64,000 nt of DNA from Psoroptes ovis (lineage: Eukaryota; Arthropoda; Arachnida; Sarcoptiformes; Psoroptidae), in NCBI GenBank assembly GCA_002943765.1, contig PQWQ01000004.1, positions 3,472,001 through 3,536,000 on the forward strand, read 5' to 3'. A program made the position numbers and the translations under genes. This document shows, piece by piece, positions 48,914 to 59,620 of this stretch. Every line of letters begins with the position of its first letter. The stretch's first letter is position 1. Under the pieces are notes generated by a model. That model searched no databases and was not told the origin of the DNA. It was given only the letters and a program-made list of their open reading frames with translations.

Positions 48914-50837
48914 ATGGATAATTCAAATGAAATGAACAAGTATGTAAATTGATTTTTAAATAATTGATTTTAAATCGATTTTTTTTCAATTTTTTAAAAA
49001 TTAATTTTTTTTCTTTCAATCCTTTAGCAAAATGAATGGACAATGTCCATCATCGTCATCATCATCATCCACATCATCAAAGATGAATGGATTTTGTAAA
49101 AATCATTTAGAAAAAACAGTGAAAACAACAAATTCAACAACAACAGTTCCATCTGTTAATGCTTTTCATAGCAATGAAGAACAACAACAACAACAACAAT
49201 CATCATCATCATCATCTAAAAAAACAACAAATGTTAAAATTAATGGATCATCATCAAATGATCATAATGAAACATTCAATAATGAACCGAAAACTGGTGG
49301 AATGGGTGGTTGTCCATTTGGAAATGGTAATATGATTGGTGGCGGTTTTGGTTATGTTAATTTTCCTAAATTAAATGAATCAGTATCACGTGATATACCG
49401 AAAGGTGGTATGCTTTATGGTGAATATTTACATGTAAGTTTTTGAAATTTTATTTTATTTTTTTCATTCTTGAACAATAAATTAATCATCTTTTCAATTT
49501 GCTTTGGTATTCAAGATCGATAAATTATTATCATGTCAAGTGCCAGTAACACGATTAGTTGGTAATGAAGTACATGATGAACATTTATTCATCATTACAC
49601 ATCAAGCATATGAACTATGGTTCAAGCAAATATTATTCGAAATTGATTCTGTCCGTGAAATAATGAATCAACGTGTTAAGGTTAGTTTATTTGAAATATC
49701 GATTATAGCTTATTTCTTCATCTATATTTTTCTCTTGATAGGATGAAGCAAATTTATTGATAATCACATCCAGATTGAATCGTGTTGTATTGATATTGAA
49801 ATTACTTGTCGATCAAGTTACAATATTGGAAACAATGACACCATTAGATTTTATGGAATTTCGTGGATATCTATCACCGGCCAGTGGTTTTCAATCAGTA
49901 CAATTTCGTTTATTGGAAAATAAATTAGGTATACGTAATGATTTACGTACAAATTATGGAAAAAATTATTATTTAAAAATATTCGAAGATCCAAATGTAA
50001 TTGATCTTATTAAAAAAAGTGAAGATGAACATTCATTATGTGAATTATTACAAATATGGTTAGAACAAACACCTGGTTTAGATAGTCCTGAATTTAATTT
50101 TTGGGAACGATATAAAATGGTTGTGAATGATATGTTGGAACAATTAAGACAATCGGCCGAAGAAGAAGAAGATGAAACAATGAAGAAAAATACTTTAGAT
50201 GAATATCATCGTAAATTAGAATTATTTGATTCAATATTTGATGTAAACAAACATAATGCATTGATGGCACGTGGTGATCGTCGATTTACACATAAAGCAT
50301 TACAAGGTGCTTTGATGATATCACTGTATCGTGATGAACCACGCTTTAATTTACCATTTCAAATATTATTATTATTGATGGATATCGATTCATTGATTAC
50401 AAAATGGAGAAGTATGTTTGATCTTTGGTAAAATTTATTAAATTGAATCTTAATCAATCTCTTTTACAATCTCAATCAAACAAACAGGTAATCATGTTGA
50501 AATGGTATTACGTATGATTGGTGCACATCAATTTGGTACTGGTGGTTCATCCGGTTATCATTATTTACGATCAACATTGAGTGATCGTTACAAAGTGTTT
50601 GTCGATCTATTTAATTTATCAACATTTTTGATACCAAGACATTGTATACCATCGTTGACGGTTGCAATGAAAAAACGTTTATCAATGATGGATGATAGTC
50701 AAATTTCTAATGATATATCAAAGCTAAGCGAATCACTATCGACATCAACAATATCTGAATCAAATAATGAAACAAATAATGATGATAAAAATATGGAAAG
50801 TATACGTTTGAATAATGGACAAAATGGATCAAGTTGA
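48914..50837 (+). CDS. TDO: Tryptophan 2,3-dioxygenase
   Basis: A cytosolic heme enzyme that opens the indole ring of L-tryptophan with O2 to N-formylkynurenine, the first step of the kynurenine pathway (vermilion in flies). Five exons join in frame: 48914-48939, 49028-49433, 49516-49680, 49742-50411, 50488-50837, giving 538 residues against about 380-405 usually. The catalytic body starts near residue 135 (MLYGEYLH, then VHDEHLFIITHQAYELWFKQ). By family alignment, H173 would be the distal-side His and H425 in KWRSNHV, at the exon 4/5 junction, the heme-binding His. GTGGSSGYHYLRSTLSDRYK and LIPRH confirm the family. The extra length is a Ser/Gln/Lys-rich N-terminus with a Gly/Met segment and an acidic Asn/Ser tail. 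Exon 1 is only 26 nt; an ATG at 49032 in exon 2 is an alternative start. Confidence 0.95.
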
Positions 50838-50850
50838 ATATAGTGTACTT

Positions 50851-50895
50851 AATTAATTAGTCAATTGATTTCATTTAAAATGTGACTAATTAATT
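50851..50895. repeat. Perfect inverted repeat in dioxygenase 3' region
   Basis: AATTAATTAGTCA (50851-50863) and TGACTAATTAATT (50883-50895) pair perfectly around a 19-nt loop, starting 14 nt after the stop codon. Would form a stem in the 3' UTR; function unknown. Confidence 0.55.
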
Positions 50896-52084
50896 CAATT
50901 TTCCTTTATTGCTTTTTCCATCAAATTTTGATTGCATTTGATTTGCATTTGCTTTGCTTTTCTAATATTTTCGATTATTTTTATTTGAAATTTTGGATTT
51001 TTTTTTCTTTACTTATGAAATAAACAAAATATTTAATTTTGTATTTTGTAAATTCAGTATTTTCAATGATTCACGGACGCAGAAACGATGCAGAAAATTT
51101 GACCCTTTTCACTCTTCAGTGTTGAATATATAATTGGTTGAATGAAATAAATGAATAAATGATAATGAAAAATTCAAAATTTTAGAAATAAATAAACAAT
51201 ATCATTAATCAATCCATGATATTTTTGTATATCAGCACATTTTCAATTTTTCCTGATGAAATTTTGAACTATGTGAATGTACAGGTTGAAATACCACACA
51301 CAATGCATTCAACCGAAACATAAACGATTGATTGACAGATAAATTATTTGTGTTATTATTATTTGACATCCTTTTAAATTTATTTGTTCATTAAAAAATT
51401 TTTTTTTCACCTTTGAACAAATATACATTCCCACACTCACAAATACATACAGATTGAATATATGAATGATATATGAATGCCTGATATGCCGCCATATACA
51501 TTCATTTATGATCAGTCAAAATTGCAAATATTTTAGCCGAAATTGAAACGAAATGAAACGACGAAATATACAAAATCATACACTGACAATTTCGTTCTGA
51601 AAAAAAATGAATGAATAAATTAAACAAGTCAACAAATTTATTATTCAATTTGTCCTGTCTAAATAAAAATATGTAAAACGGAAAATCTTAGTAAAATCTG
51701 AGTAAAATTTGAACAAAAATTTCAAAAAGAAAAACTTGTTCTTTCTTGTTAGTTGTATTAAGTAAATGGATGAAAATTTAATTGAATAAACTGTATATGA
51801 TATGAAATGAATGTAAATAATAATAGTCACAATCAAAGTTGAATTTGAAAAATACATATGTTCATTTTTTTTTCTTGGAGAAAAGAAAAAATTAATATTT
51901 TTTCTCATATATTTTATTCATATTTTTTTTTTGTTGTTGAAAATATTTATTCAACATGTTGTTTGCTGGCCGAAAAGTAATCCATGCATATTGCATTGAT
52001 TTTCAATGCAAAACACAACAAGCGACTTTACAATCGACTAATGAAATTATCTTTATTATTATTATTATTATTCATTTTCATTCA

Positions 52085-52086
<2 letters not shown>

Positions 52087-52119
<33 letters not shown>
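52087..52119. repeat. (TG)n microsatellite
   Basis: About 16 uninterrupted TG units in the non-coding DNA upstream of the ankyrin gene. Confidence 0.9.
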
Positions 52120-52121
<2 letters not shown>

Positions 52122-52684
52122 ATTCATGCGAATAGATTTTATAAATGTATTTTTTTTCATTTCAAATGCATCAATTTATACCTGTGAATTTATGTGTGTA
52201 TGTATGTCTGTGTGTACAACAAAATGAGCTTTTTAATGATTACTATCTGAAGTATTAAAGAAAATGAAAAAGAAGAAGAAAAACAATGGTAATAATGACG
52301 ATGATAATAATGTGATATAATATGAATAAACATAAATGTTGAAAGATTTCTTCAGGGGACCTTTCACCTGCTCAACAAACAGCATTGCTGTTGTTGTTAT
52401 TGTTGTTGTTTGTATCATGTCTTTGTATTTGTCTTGGCATTTGTTTGTTTGTTTGACAGTCAGTGAATGACTTAAGTTGACTGATCAGTCAGTTTATTTT
52501 TCGAAGAAAAATTCAGTCCATTTTAATTTAAAAAATTTGAAATTTAAAATTCATTTTATCCAAATATGTTGATATTTGATTGTTGAATATTGTTTTTGAA
52601 TAAATTTTATAAAAATTTTGAAAAATTTTTGAATTAAATTAAATCAAATTAAAATCAGTCTTATTATTAATCAACATCAGCCGA

Positions 52685-55117
52685 ATGGAAAACAACAACA
52701 ACAACAACAAGCATTCTACATTAATTTTCTACGATGATGATGATTCAAACAACAATGATGATCGATTATTGTATTGTTTGAATCATCCGCAGCAACAACA
52801 GCAGCTTCAACAGCAACATTATCATCATCAATCGAATGATCAATATTTACATTATGGCTATTATCAGCCACAGCAATCCACTAATGAGCTAATCAACAAT
52901 GAACAAATCAATGATAACGGTGAATTATCATCATCATTATCATTTAATCATGTGATTGATGAATTATCGGAAAAATTTCAACAACAACATTTACAACAAC
53001 AGCAGCAGCCGCAGCAATGTGAACAGAATTACACCAGCAACGATGATCAACACCTGAATCATCTGAATCATCAAAATCAATCACAATCATTAATAACATT
53101 AATACATCATGCATCGATAACGAATAATATTGAATTAATGGAAAATTTATTATTATCATCATCATCAAACACGAATAATCATGGTGATCATGATGATTAT
53201 CATGATTTAATTAATTGTCGTGATTCGGTAAATTTTCATTTAAAATTTATCCCGTTTATTTATTAAAATCATTTCTATTTCTCTCTTTTTGGCAGGAATC
53301 AAACACACCTTTACTATTAGCATCATTAAATGGTAATCGTGAAATGGTCAGCTATTTACTTGATCATGGTGCATCAATTAGTGCACAAAATTTTTTCGTA
53401 TGTTTCTGTTGTATATATATGATTGTTATCAGAAAAAAAATTATGAATAAATAATTATCATTTAATCAAATAATTATCGATAGGATAATACAGCATTACA
53501 TGAAGCTGCATGGAAAGGCTATAGTGAAACATTAGAAATCCTGTGTAATTATATTAATAATAAGAAAAAATGTCAAAACAATGAAAATATTGTTATCGAT
53601 GAATTACATTTAAAAAATAAGGTATGAATTTGTGTGTGTATAATTAATTAAAATTATTTCTTAAAATGTATATGTATCTCAAATAATTTGTAGCAAGGAC
53701 ATACAGCATTACATTTGGCGGCACAAAAAGGACATAATCAATCAACTCGTGTGTTGTTGTTGGCCGGATGTAAACCAAATGTTAAAAATAATGTAAATAT
53801 TTACATTTATTTTCATTCCTAGATATGAAAAAAATTGATTGATTTGAATTTTTATTATTTTCATCTCTATTTGACCACTATGACCTTGATAATATTGAAA
53901 ATCGAATTCAATAGTTTGGTGATACACCATTACACAGGTAAAATGGAAATCTTTGTCCTTAAGATTTTTGATTCTAATTTTTTTTATTTATTTTTTTTCT
54001 AGTGCATCACGTTATGGTCATGTTGGTGTTGTTCGTATATTAATATCAGCATTTGCAAATGTAAATGAATTGAATAAAAATGATGATACAGCATTACACA
54101 TATCGGCTGCAATGAATCGTAAAAAATTGGCAAAAATATTATTGGAAAATGGTTGTAATCCGACCATTGTCAATCGTGTATGTATACGAATGATTTGATT
54201 TGATTTTAATTTGATTGAAATTTGCTTTTTTTTTCTCCTTCGAACAGCAAGGTGAAACACCAATGAATATTGCATTGAGAAAATCATTTTTCGATATTCA
54301 AGAATTAATTGCATCACCTCCACCTTTAAAATTATCATTGTATAATAATTGTAGCCTAAATTCAAATCATATAAATAAACGTAGCCGATCGAATAATGAA
54401 TTGACATCAACAGTTACAACGACAACATCAAAATCATCATCAAATTTAAAGAAAAATCATCATCATCATCATCATCATAGCAGTAATTATTTTCAACATT
54501 ACAAACAACAAGAACAGCAACAACAACGATTAACGATACAAAATCCATATTATCATAATTATAATATTGATCATAATGATGATAATAATGAATATGATTA
54601 CAATCAATATAACAATAATAACAAACATGGCAAATTGAAACAACAACAAAAAAAGATAAAATCACAAACATATTCATGTGATTATAGATATTATTATCGA
54701 AATGATAATCATGAAATCAATACTATCAGAAATAATACTAATCGTAGAACTATGATTGATAATAGTAGATATTCAAAACAAAGTAATAATAATAATAATA
54801 ATATGAATGGATATTATTATGAATACAATAACGATGATAATAATAATTTAAATAATTTAAAAGGTTGTAAATCAGATTTTTCTACATCGAATGCTATTTC
54901 AAAAATATCGAAAAATATTTACGATGATATTCGTCGACGACATCAGCAGCAGCAGCAACGATTCAACACTAAAAATATTTTACCTAAACAACGGCTACAA
55001 TCAATGAATCGAAATTTTTATTATGATTCTGATTCTGATACAACATATGATGATGATTATTTGACGAATATAAAAAAATATGAAACAACAACAAAAAAAT
55101 CTAAAAAGAAAATCTAA
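52685..55117 (+). CDS. ANKRD6: Ankyrin-repeat protein, ANKRD6/Diversin/Diego-like
   Basis: Seven exons join in frame: 52685-53227, 53296-53397, 53484-53621, 53694-53792, 53915-53937, 54003-54177, 54248-55117, giving 649 residues. About six ankyrin repeats span residues about 137-385 (NTPLLLASLNG, DNTALHEAAWKG, GHTALHLAAQKG, GDTPLH|SASRYGH, DDTALHISAAMN, GETPMNIALRK). STRVLLLAGC, KNNFGDTPLH and ALHISAAMNRKKLAKILLE resemble ANKRD6/Diego, a cytoplasmic scaffold acting with Dishevelled in planar polarity and Wnt signalling. Exons 2-4 each hold about one repeat with phase-0 borders. Exon 5 is 23 nt, supported because it completes a canonical repeat. The N-terminus is Gln/Asn/His-rich; the tail has a His run, Asn runs and a Lys-rich end. 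Other ankyrin families remain possible; confidence in ankyrin is higher than in the ortholog. Confidence 0.88.
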
Positions 55118-55308
55118 TTTGATCCAATATTATTAATAGGAAATGAAACAAATCAAATTCAGGAATGAACGATTAGTCAATATTACTGTTCTTCAATGAT
55201 GATCGAATTGAAATTTCAATCAATCATCGATATTCATCTGTCCATTTATTCATTTATTTATTGATTCCATTCCAAGAATTGATTTTTTATTTTTATGATT
55301 TTTATAAT

Positions 55309-55393
55309 TAATGAATTGTCCCATAAGTTCTTGCCGTTTTTTCTGGGATTTTTTCATCCAAAAAACGGCAAGAACTTATGGGACAACCCAATA
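55309..55393. mobile_element. Hairpin MITE copy 10 (loop class B)
   Basis: An 85-bp palindrome with TA ends. Arms carry ATTGTCCCATAAGTTCTTGC and an intact right partner, with a long stem through CCGTTTTTT. Centre matches copies 2 and 9. Lies about 190 bp downstream of the ankyrin gene stop codon, so it may be in its 3' UTR. Confidence 0.85.
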
Positions 55394-56226
55394 TTATTAC
55401 CATTATTTTTTGTTTGAATATTTTCTAGTCAAAATTTATTTTTTAAATAATAATAATAATAATAAATCAAAAAAACACATGTCGATCTGTCAAAAATTTT
55501 TAATTTTTTTCGAAAAAAAAAAATTTATTTCACCTTTAATTTGGTCAAAATATTAATGATAATAATAGTAATAATAATAATAATAATGATAATGATGATA
55601 ATAATAATTAACCTTCTTCTTCTTCTTCATCTCGCAATTCGAAAATTGAAAGTATATGTGTGTTCATTGTTCATTTGTTTATTTATTCATTTATTTATTT
55701 GTTTATTTGTTTTGGAAACAAATATCAATTTTTGTTTTTGTTTTTGTTTCTCAAATTTCAAACATATATATTCCATATTCCAATGTCAAATGACCATACG
55801 ATTCATAATAATAATAATGACGATAATAATAATGGTGATAATAATTGAATGAATGAATGAATGAATGAATGAAAATTGTTTGACAACAAGGTAAGCGACA
55901 CTCATACATACACACACACACACACGCAATCATCATCATCATCATCTATGCAATGCAATAATAAACAAACACATGTGTAAAAACAATATGAAATTATGAA
56001 TTGGACAAGAAATGATTGTATTGATATTTTTTTTGGAATATTTTCCATTTACAATTAAGATGGTAGAAATGAAAAAAAAACAAAACAAAACAAAAAACAA
56101 ATGAAAACCGTAACAAAACATACGTGTTTGTTCAATGATAATCATTGTTGATTGTAATAATAATAATAATGGAAAATAATAAAGATTTTATTATTATTCA
56201 AGGTTTATTCTATTACTTGAATATTA

Positions 56227-56310
56227 TATCGGGTTGTCCCATAAGTTCTTGTCGTTTTTCTCATTATTCTCTACGATATAATCGGCAAGAACTTATGGGA
56301 TAACCCAATA
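56227..56310. mobile_element. Hairpin MITE copy 11 (loop class C)
   Basis: An 84-bp palindrome, TA ends, arms GGTTGTCCCATAAGTTCTTG and AAGAACTTATGGGATAACCC. The centre (TTTTTCTCAT…) resembles the reverse complement of copy 4's. Confidence 0.85.
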
Positions 56311-57290
56311 AAATATATATTTCCACATTTGTGTTTCATCTTCTTCCAGTTGGAATTTTTTTTTTTTTTTTTGTCAAAAAAGAAAAAATTCAAAGAATAT
56401 ATTTCACTTCATTTTGTATTTTTGTCAAAAAAAGAAAATTCAAAAAACAAAATATATTTTTAATATTTTGAAAGAAAGATATTTAATAATAATAATAATA
56501 ATGAATATTTGAATTGAAAATTCAAATGTCAAATTTTTGGAAATTTTTTTTTGTGGAAATTTCTTTTCGGAAAATTTCTTTTTGAAAAATTTTTAAAACA
56601 AACAAAAAAATATGAATTGAAAAAAATTGAAATAAATAAACATGAATCATATTCGTCAAAATTTTTGTTGGTCAAAAAAAAAAAAAATTAATAGTTGTCT
56701 TTGTCTTGTTTATTTTGTTTGTCATTTATTATTTCATGTATGGTTATATATTGGTGGAATATGTAAATATTAACAACATGTTTATTATTCATTCAATCAT
56801 TGTTGTATGTTTCATGTTTATTTAATAATATTTCATTATTTGTCATTAATCAAATACAACATCGCAATACAACAACGATTTTTAAAATTTTTTTTTTCTT
56901 TACGGTTATCATTATGTATTATTATTATTATTGTGTAAAAATAATAATGATGAAATTAATGAATGAATCGGCTGATATTTTTAAGCAAACAATGGCGACG
57001 AATTCAGTACAAGTATATTGAAGTTTGGAAACGGAGAAATTTTTTTTTTCGAAGTTGATACTGACATAATATAAAGGAATAATGAACTAAAAGCAAATCA
57101 AAGGTAAATAAATGTATTGAAAAAAAATTAGAAGGGAAAAATTATATTTAAATGCAAACATGAACCAATATACGGCGTGATTCACTTGTTATTTTTTCCC
57201 ATGGATATAAACATGACATCTTGGTTCCGATGATCTTCGAGCTCTTGATGATGATGATGATGATGAGGATGATGATGATGAATAACATAC

Positions 57291-57352
57291 GCAAACAGTG
57301 ATAAATAATGGAAACATTAATGTTGGCAATTCATTGAATATCTTCAATCGTT

Positions 57353-57383
<31 letters not shown>

Positions 57384-57497
57384 ATATGAATAATTTTCCA
57401 ATAAAAATCGATTCATTATTGTTGTATAACTATCGAATTGTTCATTATCAATCATAAATATGATCGATATGGTTATGAATAAATGAATCCAATGCAT
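57291..57497 (-). CDS. Weak candidate first exon of a small secreted protein
   Basis: Begins with ATG and a hydrophobic signal-like start (MHWIHLFITISIIFMI), then FDSYTTIMNRFLLENY and a run of 11 Gln, ending at a GTATGT donor after 69 codons in phase 0. A possible second exon, 57086 down to 56928, follows a TTTTAG acceptor and stays open for 52 codons to a stop, but its sequence is AT-rich and unconvincing. No family recognised. It may be a chance ORF over a CAA repeat. Confidence 0.2.
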
Positions 57498-58560
57498 TTT
57501 TTTTCAAATTTTAAATAAATTCAATCATTCGAAAGTTGATCGAAGTTGATTTGTCACGAATTTAAAATTGACAATGACAATAATTGAATCCATCATTTAA
57601 ATCCGAAAATTCAAAATTTCAATCCAATTTCGATTCGGTCCAATATTGTTCAATATCATTTGAATTATTCAGTTTTATTTTCCTATTTGTTTGTTTTTTT
57701 TTTTTGGTCATTTTTAATTCAGATTTCAATTGAATTTCAATTGATTGATTTTCAACAACAACAACAATAACAACAAATATAACCGATTGAATTTACATTT
57801 AACTGGATTTGGATTTGTTTTTCATGAATTTTTCTTTTTCATTTATTTAAAATTATTTAAATTATTTCCAATTTCGCTTGTTTACAAAACAACAAAACAA
57901 GTAATGATAATTATATTCCATTTTCGAAATATTTCGAAAATTTTTTTTTTTTGTAAGTCATAAAAGACAAAAAAATGAATGAATGGTAAATGATATGGAA
58001 TTGAAAAAATAAAAAAAATAAAAGACATTTACACACATTTATTTATTTATATATTTACATTTATTTATTCATCAAATTCAATTGTTTTAATCATTTTACT
58101 ATTATCATTATTATTATTAATACTAATATTATTCGCAACAATTCATATGGTATAATTATCATGGGCCAACATGGAACATGGACATTCATTTGTTTTTTGT
58201 TTTCAAATTTTTCAATGAATTTCTTCTTCGTTTTTTTTGTTTTGTTTTATCAAACAAACAATTCAATTTTAGTGAAAATTTTGTCAGAATTTAAAATTCG
58301 TTGAAAATTTGACATTAACACGCCATTATTATTATTATCATTTGTTATATTATTTGAAATTATTATTTGTCATTACATTGATATGAAATTAATATTTGTA
58401 AATTGCAAGAATTGTTGTAAGATATGCATAAGCATATATATATATAAAAAAGAAATGTGAAAATTTAAAAAATTGAAAATCAAAAAAAAAGTGAAAGTAA
58501 AGCTATGGAAATGATGAATGACTGAGCCATAGAATTGACAACACCAATGACAACATGATG

Positions 58561-58678
58561 AGACATTAATTAATTAATTAATTTATTTATTAATTAGTCT
58601 CAAAGCTTAATAATTAATTAGTAATTCAATCATTTTATGAAAATCATTTACTTGTATTAATCATTAATTAATGTGTCT
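58561..58678. repeat. AT-rich inverted repeat
   Basis: Left arm AGACATTAATTAATTAATTA from 58561; right arm ending ATTAATTAATGTGTCT at 58678 pairs with it with one two-base bulge and one mismatch. About 118 bp in all, in MITE size range, but very low complexity and without a recognisable terminal motif. Confidence 0.4.
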
Positions 58679-59462
58679 TATTCTTTTATTTTTACTGTTT
58701 CAAAAAATGACCATATCGTTCATTGTCATTGAAAATTTAGCTTTTTTCATTTCTCCATAATTTAATCAAATGAGACAAACAACAGCAGCACCAGTAGCGA
58801 CAACAAGAAATCCTTACATTTGTTATTCTTGAAATATATAAATAATGATGTAGTCAATGTGAAATTACGACAGAATTTTTTTTTTCTTTTCTGGAAAATG
58901 AATTGAATTTCAATCAAAATTTTCAATTCTAATTCTCAAAAAAAAAAATTGAAAAATAGATGAAATTTATATAATTTAAAGAAATAAATACCTTTAAATC
59001 ACGCTATTAAAACACAATTGTTTTGCCAATTTTCATATTTTTATTATTTTTTGATATCATAATATAATTATAACGATCATAATTATAACTGTAACTGTAA
59101 TGGCAAATGATAATGATGATGAGATATAATTATTATTATTATGGCTATAATTGTAACAAGGAGAGTAATATTATTATTATTATTATTAAGATTATTACCT
59201 AATATTTAAATGAAAATAATAAAAAAAAATCTGTTTCAATAATTAATAGCATTTATTCATTTATTCAATATCATATTATCATTATTTATCGCTTGCAATT
59301 TACAAGCAGCAGCAGCAATAATGATAATGATAATGATAATAATGATAATGACAATGATCATAATAGTAATAATAATAACAGCAAATAATAATAATAATAA
59401 ACGATTTACAAAGCAATAAAATATTGTCCATTTATCAATTCATTAAAAATTATAATTATATA

Positions 59463-59489
59463 TGATGATGATGATGATGATGATGATGA
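59463..59489. repeat. (GAT)n microsatellite
   Basis: About nine GAT units; typical of the trinucleotide repeats that also appear inside this genome's coding exons as Asp/His/Ile runs. Confidence 0.85.
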
Positions 59490-59591
59490 AGATGTAAAAA
59501 TATAAATTTTCATTTCATTTATTCAATTCAATTCAATTCATTTCATCTGTGTTTTCTCATCCATTTTCTTCACATTTTCTGGCAAAATATA

Positions 59592-59620
59592 TATATTAAA
59601 TGCAAATGGCATTTAATATA
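59592..59620. repeat. Perfect 12-bp hairpin
   Basis: TATATTAAATGC (59592-59603) and GCATTTAATATA (59609-59620) pair perfectly around AAATG. Function unknown. Confidence 0.5.

Larger units (their letters stand above)
50838..52684. other. Intergenic stretch, dioxygenase to ankyrin gene
   Basis: Holds the dioxygenase 3' end with a perfect 13-bp hairpin (50851-50895) and an AATAAA near 51020, a TG microsatellite at 52087-52119, and upstream sequence of the ankyrin gene. A TCAGTCAGT initiator-like motif near 52485-52495, about 190 bp before the ATG, is a possible start of transcription. No other coding signal seen. Confidence 0.55.
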
